Positions 37,601 to 47,130 of a DNA stretch of 64,000 bases are shown in pieces. Position 1 is the stretch's first letter. The number at the start of each line of letters is the position of its first letter. The stretch covers positions 1,283,753-1,347,752 of the forward strand of contig CALYLW010000052.1 of the NCBI GenBank assembly GCA_944989445.1, read 5' to 3'. The notes beneath the pieces are model-generated. The model had not been told where the DNA came from. It ran no database searches and worked only from the letters and a program-made list of their open reading frames with translations. The position numbers and the translations under genes were made by a program. This DNA comes from Ampullaceana balthica. Taxonomy: Eukaryota; Mollusca; Gastropoda; Lymnaeidae.

Positions 37601-40368
37601 AGGGCCGTGGCTTGGGCCCGGCAACCATTGAGTCCGCAGGGGGGCCTAGGCCTAGGGGATATATATACGGACACAAAAACACTTCCCAATTAATATTCAT
37701 GGTAATGATAAAATATTGGAACTCTACGCTTTAAATGTGGGTTGGGGGGGGGGCAATAAGAAATAATGTTGCAACAGGTCACCAAAAGTCACGGTACAGC
37801 TCTGCCTTCATGCCACCGCAATTAATAATATATGGCATAGCCCCAGACATGTAGCTGTCTGCTGATGTAATATATGCCAGGCGTAGCTATGGCTATGGGG
37901 CCACCTTGTTGGATAGGCTGTTTATGGAATTCAAAGGGATTCAAATTCAAAGGCGTAAAAATTAAATACCTGTAGGTCGTAGGACCGATCAAATGTTTTT
38001 TCGGGGAATAATCACTCTGTACTCTTTGGACGTAAATATGCAGCGTTGGCGAATCCAATGAATCTATCGCTGTATCTTTGGTCAGACTTAAAAATAAACC
38101 TTTATCTACGCCATGTATGAATGTTTGGCCTTGTCATAGCCGAACTAGATACACGCAATGGAATTTCCTGTCATTTAAAAATATATTGATAAGATTAAAT
38201 TATTTTAAGCTATACACGAACTTATTTGTTTTCTTGAATCGGTTCAATGTCAATATTTTTAAAAAAAAATTAAGATGTCAAAACTGGTATTCTTGTGAAT
38301 GAATGATTACGTTTATCAAATCCTTACATTTACAGTCATTGTTTTAATCTCATAAATCCTTTGTGACTTTGTGCATCATGACTGGCCTGTGCACGATGTG
38401 TTTTGACTTTGAGACTTTAAGGGCTTTACCACTGTCCCTTAATTTAGAATGACATGTATAATGACAGTTTGAGCACTTTGTTCTGATTATAGAAGATTTG
38501 TGCTACTCAGTCTTGAGTTGGAACTAGTACAATCAAAGACTTCAAAGTAAAGATATAAAAAGGATGAATTTATTATTTAACAAAAGATCGATTCATCGTC
38601 GTATTTCGTGGAACAAAAGATGAATAAATAGATTTAAAATATTAATTACCAGAGTTAATAATTTTTAATTCGGTCTGCTCATACTAGAACTGATATCAAA
38701 TTACTGGTATAAATTAATAAATTATGTATTTAACTATATTTGGTTTACGATTCTTGTAACATTCTAATTTTTGTATATTTTGAAAAGGGTCTCTGTTACT
38801 TTTTAAAAAGTCTTTCAGTAAAGGCTGATCGGGGAAGAATTTGTTATTTTTTAAAATAAATTGCCACCAATTGTTTAGTACCCGTAGGTGAATCAATTGT
38901 CCAGTGATAGTTATGCCATTCTCTTGCCTTTCTTGTTTTTCTCTACTGGATGAGGTTTCCTATTTCTTAAATTCCAATATTTTTTTTTCCAGGTGACTGT
39001 AAGGCACATTTCAATTGTGTCAGTTGCGTGTTACTACATTGCTCTTAAAATGATGGAAAATATAGAGGTGGGTAAGAGATATGTGTCTGAAAACTAACTA
39101 TAGGCTATAGAATTATCTACCTTAATCTGGTGCTCACAGAAATATATTGATCATTGATCTATTTCCAATACATCAAGTTGCTTGACCACAAAAGCATTAT
39201 TCCTTTTTCAATCATGTCTCCTATCATTAATTATATTTTAGGATCTTATTATTAGCCTATCCTTTTGTTTTTAATATTTTTTAAATCATATATTGTTTCT
39301 TTTAAATTTGAATGAAACTATTCTCCTACAAAATTTTCAGAATCATCCAAGTGCTAAAGAGTTGTCCAGCCGCTATGAGTGGTCTGCCAAAGACTTGTGT
39401 CGAATGGAGCTCAATATTTTAGAAAAGCTTGGTTGGTACGCCCCAACTGTGTCTTATGGTGACTTCCTGTCTGTGTTTGCTGAGGTGTATGGCATCAACA
39501 AAAACAGCCTCCACTGTGAAGAGGTGACTGTGCTGGCACAGAAGTGCCTCTCACAACAACCAACTGTTCTTGTCCAGGTATAACTCCATCGACCTATTAA
39601 AGCTGCTCTTGTCTGCTTAATGAACATGACTTTTGATTTTAAGTATGCAGTAAATTAAAAATTCCACCACTAATTTCTTAAATGGATCAGCCCAAATAAA
39701 AATAAAAGGGCATTGACTGATTTGCATGCTTTTAAATTATTTTCTAAATAAGAAGGCGGGTTCCATTATTTCATTTTAACGTTAAGTACCTGTAATAAGA
39801 AACTTTATCCCCATTTGTAGCTTCTGAATCTTAACTGTGTTCAAATATGTTTCTTTAATGTACTATTATGATGAGACACAACATTATTATAAAAAGCTTG
39901 TGTTTCAGCCTGCGGTGTTGGCCTTGGCCCTGATCCATCATGTTAAGGGTGAGACACGCACCAGCCCCTTAGGCCCACAAGTTATTGTCCATTGTAACGT
40001 AAGTCAAAACTGTCAATATTAGAATTTTTTAACGTTGCACAAAGAGCAATCAGTAAAAAGTGATGTCAGGGAAATTACTCTAAACCTGTAACAACATGTT
40101 ACTTCATTTACATCACACACGCCAAAAAACATGTTTAAGCACAAGCTTTGAAAACTCTACTAGAATTTTTACAAGTTCTCTTTGTTTTTATTTTTAGATA
40201 CAAGAGCTTCAACTAAAGTTTTGTCAGGAAAATGTGGTATCAGTTGCTGCCCAGTCACATATTTCATCAACTAGACTTCAATTGAAAATGCACAAGAGAA
40301 AGTATGACAAACCAAGTGAATTAGGCACCACATGTTTGTCTACAATCATTGAAGAGCCATCTGCTTAA
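28633..40368 (+). CDS. CCNG: Cyclin G (first coding exon not certain)
   Basis: Six exons, all GT-AG and phase 0: 28633-28719, 32845-32988, 38993-39067, 39341-39577, 39909-39998 and 40198-40368 (stop TAA). They encode 267 residues. The N-terminal helix TQSITQRLQSLVQRQQ matches the start of cyclin G proteins. The cyclin box follows: TGPDTFAAAINILDVFLWKV, RHISIVSVACYYIALKMME, SAKDLCRMELNILEKLGW. Then come QPAVLALALIHH and a tail ending LSTIIEEPSA, comparable to the PTIPE tail of vertebrate cyclin G. Vertebrate cyclins G1/G2 are p53/FoxO-responsive and bind PP2A and GAK; that role is inferred by family only. Introns 1 and 2 are 4.1 and 6.0 kb and hold several hAT MITEs. It is head to head with cyclin I. 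The box is more diverged than that of its neighbour. Confidence 0.88.
29450..29675. mobile_element. Short TIR element, GAGGCGTCACTAGG family, copy 2
   Basis: Left end GAGGTGTCACTAGG, right end CCCTAGTGACGCCG. TTGCCATCA stands directly on both sides, a 9-bp direct repeat consistent with a target duplication of the Mutator or hAT size class. It shares GTGTCACCCAGTGCGGTAGC and CCCATAGACCTCC with the other copies. In cyclin G intron 1. Confidence 0.75.
29946..30864. mobile_element. hAT element remnant, CAGGGTTGCCAGATTG ends
   Basis: Left end CAGGGTTGCCAGATTG, right end CAATATGGCAACCCTG. A perfect 8-bp target duplication GCCCGTTG lies at 29938-29945 and 30865-30872. A minus-strand frame at 30565-30266 (IDAIVRVKAELLFTHKCSKG, FVMSPRLLDDL) resembles the extreme C terminus of hAT transposases, but this is a weak match. 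Subterminal AAAAGGCCAAA motifs occur at both ends. A GACGTCA-containing insert at about 30040-30245 is nested inside. Confidence 0.8.
30040..30245. mobile_element. Nested TIR element with TGACGTCAC ends
   Basis: Left AAAAATGACGTCACGCACC, right GTGTGACGTCATTTGTGGAC, with internal G-rich subterminal runs (GGGGCGGGAGGGGG). It resembles the GGGGCCGTCC family of 11779-12021 in layout. No clean target duplication. Confidence 0.5.
31450..31662. mobile_element. hAT-type MITE, CAATGTTCCC family, copy 1
   Basis: Left end CAATGTTCCCCTTAAGGTGC, right end GCACCCTAGAGGGAACGTTC. Flanks ACTGCATC and ACTTCATC agree at 7 of 8 positions. A related, decayed copy lies at about 56716-56893. In cyclin G intron 1. 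Confidence 0.7.
33531..33552. repeat. (TA)n microsatellite
   Basis: Eleven TA dinucleotides, in cyclin G intron 2. Confidence 0.8.
33786..33993. mobile_element. hAT-type MITE, CAGGGCCGTC family, copy 1
   Basis: Left end CAGGGCCGTCTAAACGCATA, right end GTAAATACGGCTCTG. A perfect 8-bp duplication GCTACAAG lies at 33778-33785 and 33994-34001. Interior GGGCCCCATGGGAATATG and TTTATTCCTGCGGGGG are shared with the copy at 49532-49710. Confidence 0.9.
34430..34820. mobile_element. LINE/SINE tail fragment followed by a hAT-like element
   Basis: CTCCTTCTATACAGAAGATC and ATTGCGTCCTACGCGTATCC match the LINE 3' tail. Directly after it, GGGTTGGGAAACCATGGC (34509) and TTTCCCGACCCCTG (34800) look like inverted ends of a hAT-type element of about 310 bp. 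Flanking duplications are imperfect. Confidence 0.45.
35970..36130. repeat. Direct duplication of about 97 bp
   Basis: TAACCTAAAGTCCCG... CAGCAGATAA and AATAATAAACAATCAAATCA with AAAATGAAATGTG occur twice, about 97 bp apart. In cyclin G intron 2; no element ends seen. Confidence 0.7.
37056..37232. repeat. 39-bp minisatellite, four to five units
   Basis: The unit is GGTGTGATATGGCCCTCATG then CCAATATGGCCAAGTTCAA. One unit has an extra ATCCAATGGCCAAGT. The length is a multiple of 3, so several frames stay open, but there is no exon context. In cyclin G intron 2. Confidence 0.9.
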
Positions 40369-43140
40369 AATTACATGTCAAAAGTGGGAGTCTCTGTACA
40401 ACGTCTTAATAATTTATTTGTTTACATGACTTAGAAATATAACACAGGATATTTTTTGTACTATAAAAAGTTATATTTAAATATCTTTAAAAATGATAGT
40501 TGATGATGAAAATATTAAAATAATAATACTTATCCAACTCATCCATATGAAATTAAGGTATGATTTCTCAGCATATTTTGACTCTTTTTAGGGATTCCTC
40601 TCAAAGGAAGGGGAACTTAGTATGGCTTTATTTTAAGAAATGGCTTTTTTTCAAATCATTTGACTAACTTTTATTAATGAGTATTTAAACCTAAAGTTTT
40701 ATTAATACATTTTTTTATTTGAGATTTTTTTTAATGTGCAGCAAACAACATTCCATGTTTTAAATTTATAAATGAAGTGGTTTCAAACCTGATCATTGGA
40801 CACGAAAATTAGTTTTTGGAGTTAGGAATATTTTATTATTATAATGAAGGTACGCTGCATTATGTGCTCAAAACTGCAGGGGAAATAACCAATAAATTAC
40901 CATTAAAGCGGACTTCAAAAACTTACAAATTAATAATGTTCTCCCTTATAAATGATTGCTATATTAATAATTATTTCTAAATAGGAAAAAAAAACCTTAA
41001 ACCTTGTAAACCTCTGCAAGTTTAATTACAATTGTCCTGAGCACATTTGTGTTTTTAATTTAAATTTTCTGCATATAATCTTGTGCTAACACATAAAACT
41101 AACTGCTTCCATACTAGAAGTATTTTTAAAAAAATTGTCTATTACTCATAGGCCAACAAATAGCAATGTGGCTAAAATCTATCTAAAAGAGCTAATGCGT
41201 TAATACAGTTAAGTAACTCGGATTGACTGTGGCTTCCATATAATAAAAGGCTATACATAAATAAGTTATATTTATCTATCTTGATGGTGCTATGCATGAG
41301 TGAAGAGATCTACTCTAACTTCTAATTTATTTATGACTGTAAGTCTCCATCTGTCAGATGTAAATTATTGTACATAATAATAATGGTAAATTTTGTCTGT
41401 GTATTTTATGATCCACAAAGTGTAAATATGACTGACTTGTCTGGGTAGGCTTGAGGACTTTAGGTGAAATTCATAAGTGGATCATATGATGTAAGTAATC
41501 AGAATTTTAGTCTTCTTTACTCTAATATATGAAGCATGGAAAATAAAGATAAAAGATTATGTTTACTGAAAATATTAGTATTTATTGTGTCATATTGACA
41601 TGAAGAATAAACAAATTACTCATTGTTACAAAGTAATGGCATTTTATTTATATATTTTTACTGTAATTTACAAGAACTTCAAAAATATAGTTTTGATTTT
41701 GTATGTATGTATTATATAGCTTAGGATTTTATACCGGAAACATGTTGTATGTCATTATCACTCATAATTCACATTTTTTTACTTGTAAATATATTAAATA
41801 TTCTGAACCCATAAAGTAATCATGGCTTCATCCTTTTACATTACAAAAAAATTCTTTCACACTACATTTTTAGTAATCATGTCAGAAATTTTTGTAAGTA
41901 TTATAAATGTAGTGCAATGACACAACAAATGCAAACAATGTTTTGTATGTATTAATATTGTGTAATGCATGTATTAATATTGTGTAATGTAGGTATTAAT
42001 ATTAAGTAATGTATGTATATTTCTTCCACGGGTGCTTTCAGATTATTTTATTCCTATCTTATTAGCCATTATGACCCATATTTAAATGTCAAGTATGTAA
42101 AAATGGTAACTTGAAGTTTCAAAGTTAAAAGTATTTTCCTAATTAATTATGAAACAAACTTTTCAGCAAATGTTCTATTTTTTAAGTTTTTTTCTATGAA
42201 TAGTACTGCAGGTTCATTCAAATTGAAATTAAACAATTTTTTTTACTTATATTTGGTATATAAAAAGATAATATATTTGAGACACAAGCTATGGATAAGG
42301 AGAGTAAACAATGATCTGTAGAGAAGGATCATCTGTAATATATGAGATAAGATATGTGAAAATGTGTTTAAAATATTAAGTAATTTTCATATTATTTTTT
42401 TCTTTAGAATATCTTAACAAGTGAAAAACAGTAATTATATTCGGTTGCTTTAACTTTTTGAAATAGAGCACAAACCTTTGTGAACCTTCCCACAATTATC
42501 TGTGGTTAAAAATAAATGCAACATGAGGGGCAGATTTCTTAACAATCTACACTTTAAACATATACACTTTGAGTTTACTGTTAATTATTCATGGGAGGTT
42601 GAAAGATGGGAGGTTGAAAGATGGGAGGGACTTGTGTACAGTTGGCAGTAGAAAACTTTATTCTGCATCCAAAACCAGATATGTCTACTGGAATTGTTAT
42701 TTTTTTAACTATAAAAATGTTATTTATTGCTTTGTCTTTTATTCACAATTGTCTGGTGTCTGTTACAACAGCAGTCACTTGAGTCTCAGGTGATGCACTT
42801 GTTTGTTTTATTCTCATAGACATGTACTTTGAAATGTATACAAGTTACAAGCTTGTGGTGTTTTGCAGGTGGTGACTACGGAATATTAAATGGACACAAC
42901 TTGTCACTTTCTTGTGAGTCTGATGGGTTGTAAACCAACTCGAGTGTTGTCTCCTCTGTCTTCTTTAGGGCATAAGACAAACTGAACACAGTATGATTAC
43001 ATTCATGTTGCAGCATATGAGTTTCGTTCATACTTACTTGTAAAATATTTTATTTTATATTCTGTGTAAACCTAGATCAAGTCTTTGACCTTTGTTCTTT
43101 TTAAACTATCTCAGAGAATGTGATCAATAAATTATTTATT
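40369..43140 (+). other. Cyclin G 3' UTR and downstream flank
   Basis: AT-rich, no exons, no clear transposon ends. AATAAA hexamers occur near 41541, 41607 and 43127; the last (ATCAATAAATTATTTATTTT) would give a long 3' UTR. Small tandem units lie at 41940-42010 (GTATTAATATTGTGTAATG) and 42588-42627 (GGGAGGTTGAAAGAT). Confidence 0.45.
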
Positions 43141-43359
43141 TTAAACCATTCACTGTTTTTATTTTGTAAGTAAATATTATTTTTAATTTAACACAGATTA
43201 ATTTTCTTATAAAGAAACTGAAATAGATGAAAATGAAATAGAAGAGGATTGATTCTATAAATAGTAATAGTTTAGATGTCTCCCCTTAAAAGTGGAGTTT
43301 TCTCCCCTTTTAGTAAATTATACTACACACTGGTAATACGCAAACTACAATGTCTAGAC

Positions 43360-43617
43360 CAGTGCTTCTCAAAGTGGTGATCCACAGTCTGCTGCCGGCC
43401 GCAAAAGTTCTCAAAAAAGGACAGAAAATATAATTATAATCCCTTATTAGCAACCATTAATACTTGCCCTATAGAATATGTCAAATTTTCGTTAATAAGC
43501 ATATAAAATAAATAACATTCGGCTACCACGTCAGTACAGGTAAAATAGTGCACTGGTCCCTATTGCAATGGAAAAATTCCTGCCGGTCCGCCATACTAAA
43601 AAGTTTGAGAAGCACTG
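43360..43617. mobile_element. hAT-type MITE, CAGTGCTTCTCAAA family, copy 2
   Basis: Left end CAGTGCTTCTCAAAGTGG, right end TTTGAGAAGCACTG. A perfect 8-bp duplication GTCTAGAC (itself palindromic) lies at 43352-43359 and 43618-43625. About 258 bp and colinear with 15690-15933. Confidence 0.92.
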
Positions 43618-44611
43618 GTCTAGACAGCACCTCAAAACACTGACAACAATTTAACATAAAAACTAATACAACTGAAAACCTGTTGTGGTAAATAAGTTCA
43701 TAGTTATTAGACTTTTTATTCCATTGTTCTTTTTATATTTAATATAGAGTGAAATTATTTCAATTAATTGTACCAGCAACATTCCACAGTTAAATGAATT
43801 TAATTTTTGTGCCACTTAAAAGTATGTACACATTGATTTTTAAAATAAACGAAGTTAGTATTTTGGCACATCACATGCCTTCATTATGTTCTACAACTAC
43901 AAGAGGTAAGACATAAAATTAAGTTCTGATACTCTGGAACTGGCAAAACCATACAAAGATTTATTTAGTTCAGGGTTTTGATAAGTTTTATTTTTATGCT
44001 ATTTAATTTTAATAGACCCAGCTATCAGCTTTAACAATGCTGCACCTGGTGCCCATGGCCATGTCAATCTCCTCACCATTTCCATACTCAGTTGATTGTA
44101 GACCCCTCAGCCGCCGCCGCGAGCCGAATACGCCGCAAAGTTTTCGTCCGCCGAAAATCCGCCGGAAAATATGCGGCGCGCCGCATTAGCCGCCGTATTT
44201 TGTCCGCCGTAAATCCGCCGAAAAATGAACGAGCCGCCGTAACGTAAATTTTGTTTTCTTAAGATTAATTGCGTTCCGTTTTAAGATCGAATGAATTTTT
44301 AGAATAACCGTCGCCGAAAGTGTGACAAAAATGAGTTATTTGTACAGTTTTTTTAACCTAAATAATCAATAAAATCATTGATACAGGTCTTGCAAGTTAT
44401 CTTTTTCTTACAATCTTAATTTATAAAATACTAATTAAAATACAAATCAATAAATTAATTAATATAAGTTATCTTTAAGCTTTGTCGTAAATAGGCGATT
44501 TAATATTACTTAATTATTGGGCAACGATCTTCTACTAGCAGATATGTAAGCCTAAATTAATTGTTTCAATTACATGTAACTAGATACTCATTTAGTCAAT
44601 AACTGATGATT

Positions 44612-45303
44612 TTTAAGGGTTATCCTGAAGTTTTAGGACGTAATTTTTTTTTGCTGCGCATTTTAATTTTCTCGGGAGAACTTTCATTTTTAATTTATTA
44701 AATGCATTTATATATGTTATATTTTAGTTATAATAGCGCTAATTTTCAAGGCTTTTTAATTTATAAGGCTTTTTCGGCCCTTGACGCTACATACTCGGAG
44801 TAGGATACATCATTTTCGTTTATCTAGCACCCTGCTAGCTAGATTTTGTTTACCTGGAACGACCCATGCTAAAATAAATTTACTGACTGAAGATGTTTTT
44901 AAAAGAAGTTTCATTCATCTATTTTAAGATTCTTAGAAGATCAATAAATATTTTAATGAAAATTTAATTTTTTATTTCCTTACTAGATGTTTGATTCTTT
45001 TTTGTTTGTTTGTATTAAAAAATGTAAGTGAGAAAATGTGCTTGGCCTCTTGCTGTGACAACCCAACAAGTAGGGTGCTAGATAAACAAAATGGATGTAT
45101 CCTGCTCTACACTGATTATTTAGCGTCAGGGGCCGAAAACAGCCTTATAAATTAAAAAGCCTTACAAATTAGCGCTATAATAGCTAAAATATAACATATA
45201 TAAATGCATTTAATAAATTAAGAACGAAAGTTCTCACGAGAAAATTAAAATTCGCAGTGAAATAATATACGTGCTAAGACTGCAGGATTACCTTTTTACG
45301 TTA
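44612..45303. repeat. Long inverted repeat, arms about 225 bp
   Basis: Left arm 44612-44835 is matched on the opposite strand by 45070-45303. Paired landmarks: TTATCTAGCACCCT with AGGGTGCTAGATAA; ATAATAGCGCTAATTT with AAATTAGCGCTATAAT; ATGCATTTATATATGTTATA with TATAACATATATAAATGCAT. The loop is about 235 bp. Arms differ at a modest number of sites. Confidence 0.85.
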
Positions 45304-45350
45304 CACCATTTCTAATGTAACAATTCTTTATGGCTATATGATGATTTTAG

Positions 45351-45930
45351 GTGAACTCAAATGTCAGTAAATGTCATCTAAACCGGGAAAAGAGGCAGTT
45401 CATTAAAAACCTACAAGTAAAACCTAAACCGCCTAGCCTTCATGGAAATTCTAAAGCACAATGCTGGAAATATTTTGGTGGCCTGTTCTCTGCTGATGGG
45501 AGAAATGTAGACGAAGATCGAGTTTATTGTCAGCTGTGTCTCACTGCTCAGCAGTCTTTGGGTGACAAGTGGGTCACATTTGAAAAGTAACCAATTTTGC
45601 CGCAATTACATCAAGTGGCAATATGAATCTTCACTTAAGTGTCAAGCACAATGTGTCAGTACAAAGTCAAGAAAAGTCAATAAAATGTTGGGATATTTCC
45701 ATAAGTATGGAGAAGGCAAAAGTCAATGTCAGGCAACATCAATTCAAGTCATGAACTGACAAGAGATATCGTTATCTGGTTCTTTAGAGACTTGCACGCC
45801 TTTGAAAATGTGACTAAAGATGGTTTTGTTGACTTCTTCAAAATCAATTGCCCATCTCTCAGCATACCGGCACCTGTAACACTTGCTGGAACATCCCTGG
45901 ATGATGTTTACGAATATTTTGCTTCAAATG
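45351..45930 (+). pseudogene. hAT transposase N-terminal remnant (BED zinc finger)
   Basis: Two frameshifted pieces. The first has CWKYFGGLFSADGRN and VYCQLCLTAQQS (CxxC), continued in another frame by SSGNMNLHLSVKHN (HxxxxH), making a BED finger. The second (45744-45930) has ELTRDIVIWFFRDLHAFENV and GFVDFFKINCPSLSIPAP, the segment after the BED finger in ZBED/hAT proteins. Stops and frame changes show it is dead; the catalytic part is missing. Confidence 0.75.
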
Positions 45931-46265
45931 TCAATTTACGGAGAAATTCGGCTAATCCGGATATCAGCCGAAAAATTATGTCAACCAGCCGAAATTTTAA
46001 AATCCGGCTAATCTGGATATCAGCCGAAAAATTGTGTCAGCCAGCCGAAATTTAAAAAAAAATTCGGCTGGCAGGTCTAGTTGATTGCATTTTACTTCAT
46101 GTGTTTTAATTAACATAAAAAAGATACATCAAAGCAATGTTCCTCCTCCCAATTCATAGCATTATATAAATTGGAATGATTGTGTACTTAATTTGAATGA
46201 ATGAATATCTACAAGAGGAAGATATCTAAATTATAATGCCATGTGTTATAATCGATGTTCTAAAA

Positions 46266-46463
46266 CAGGGGTCTCCAAACTACGGCCCGCTGGCCATATG
46301 CAGCCCGCAAGGCCCTCTCATCCAGCCCCTGGAGACCTTTTAATCTATTTTTTTTTAAAATCTATTTTTAACTGTAGTTTACCACAAAACTGTGTAGTTG
46401 GCCCCCCAAACTGTTGTTTGACAGTTAATGTGGCCATCCGGCAGAAAAGTTTGGAGACCCATG
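46266..46463. mobile_element. hAT-type MITE, CAGGGGTCTCCAAAC ends
   Basis: Left end CAGGGGTCTCCAAACTACGG, right end GTTTGGAGACCCATG. A perfect 8-bp duplication TTCTAAAA lies at 46258-46265 and 46464-46471. Interior CCCGCTGGCC and GTGGCCATCCGGCAG. No coding. Confidence 0.88.
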
Positions 46464-46647
46464 TTCTAAAAGGTCACAGTTTTAAAGTCAAACAATATTT
46501 CCAAGTAGAATTTTTAGTTAAATTTTGTCCTTAGTAGTATTAGAATAATATGTGAAGAAACAAGAAAGAAGCAACGAAATGCACCACAGGCCATTACAAC
46601 TGTTGCAGAAAAAACAAAAACAGGAGGGTGTGCAAATCATTGAGTCA

Positions 46648-46671
46648 TTTTTGTTCTTCTATCCTCTAGTG
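46648..46671 (-). mobile_element. LINE fragment, left remnant of the host of the hAT stack
   Basis: TTCTTCTATCCTCTAGTG equals the LINE sequence at about 50740-50758. The continuation of that LINE is found only at 51769-51865, after the whole hAT stack. Short, so assigned through its partner on the other side. Confidence 0.5.
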
Positions 46672-46875
46672 CAGTGCTTCTCAAACTTTTTAATATGGCG
46701 GAATTGCAGGAATTTTTCTTTTGCACCAGGGACAGGTACACTATTTTCCCGAAATGTTATTTATTTTATTTTATTTGTTTCATTTTATGTGCTTACTGCC
46801 TAACTGGGGGATTATAGTTAGTTTATTCTTTCTTTTCTTGATAACTTCTGCGGACCACAACTTTGAGTAGCACTG
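46672..46875. mobile_element. hAT-type MITE, CAGTGCTTCTCAAA family, copy 3
   Basis: Left end CAGTGCTTCTCAAACTTT, right end CTTTGAGTAGCACTG. Flanks are CTCTAGTG (46664-46671) and CTCTTGTG (46876-46883), 7 of 8 equal. It is in the opposite orientation to copies 1 and 2. Its right-hand flank is also the left target duplication of the next element. Confidence 0.85.
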
Positions 46876-47130
46876 CTCTTGTGCAGTGGCGTAGCTAGGG
46901 TCATGTGCGCCCGGGGACATGACACAAAATCGGCGCCCCTTGTCGGACCGAAAGGTTCTGGGGGCTCATTGAGCCCCTAAGAAAAATTGAAATTTTACGG
47001 TTTATATAGTTCATTTTCGAAGCTTCTGGTATTTTAATGAAATAGAATACAGACTAATAATTCTCTATACGATTGTAAACAATTTATTTGAAAACAAAAA
47101 TACTCTACTAATTATACGATTAGACATAGT

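Larger units (their letters stand above)
44099..46079 (+). mobile_element. hAT element with BED-type transposase remnant and internal foldback
   Basis: Ends TAGACCCCTCAGCCGCCGC (left) and, inverted, TAGACCTGCCAGCCGAA (right). A perfect 8-bp duplication GTTGATTG lies at 44091-44098 and 46080-46087. The left subterminal zone (44105-44240) is packed with CCGCCG/CCGAAAA motifs. The right one (45945-46075) has repeated AGCCGAAAAATT and CGGCTAAT. Between them are a foldback of about 225-bp arms and a broken plus-strand BED-finger/hAT N-terminal reading frame. The catalytic C-terminal half is absent: an internally deleted derivative. Confidence 0.85.
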
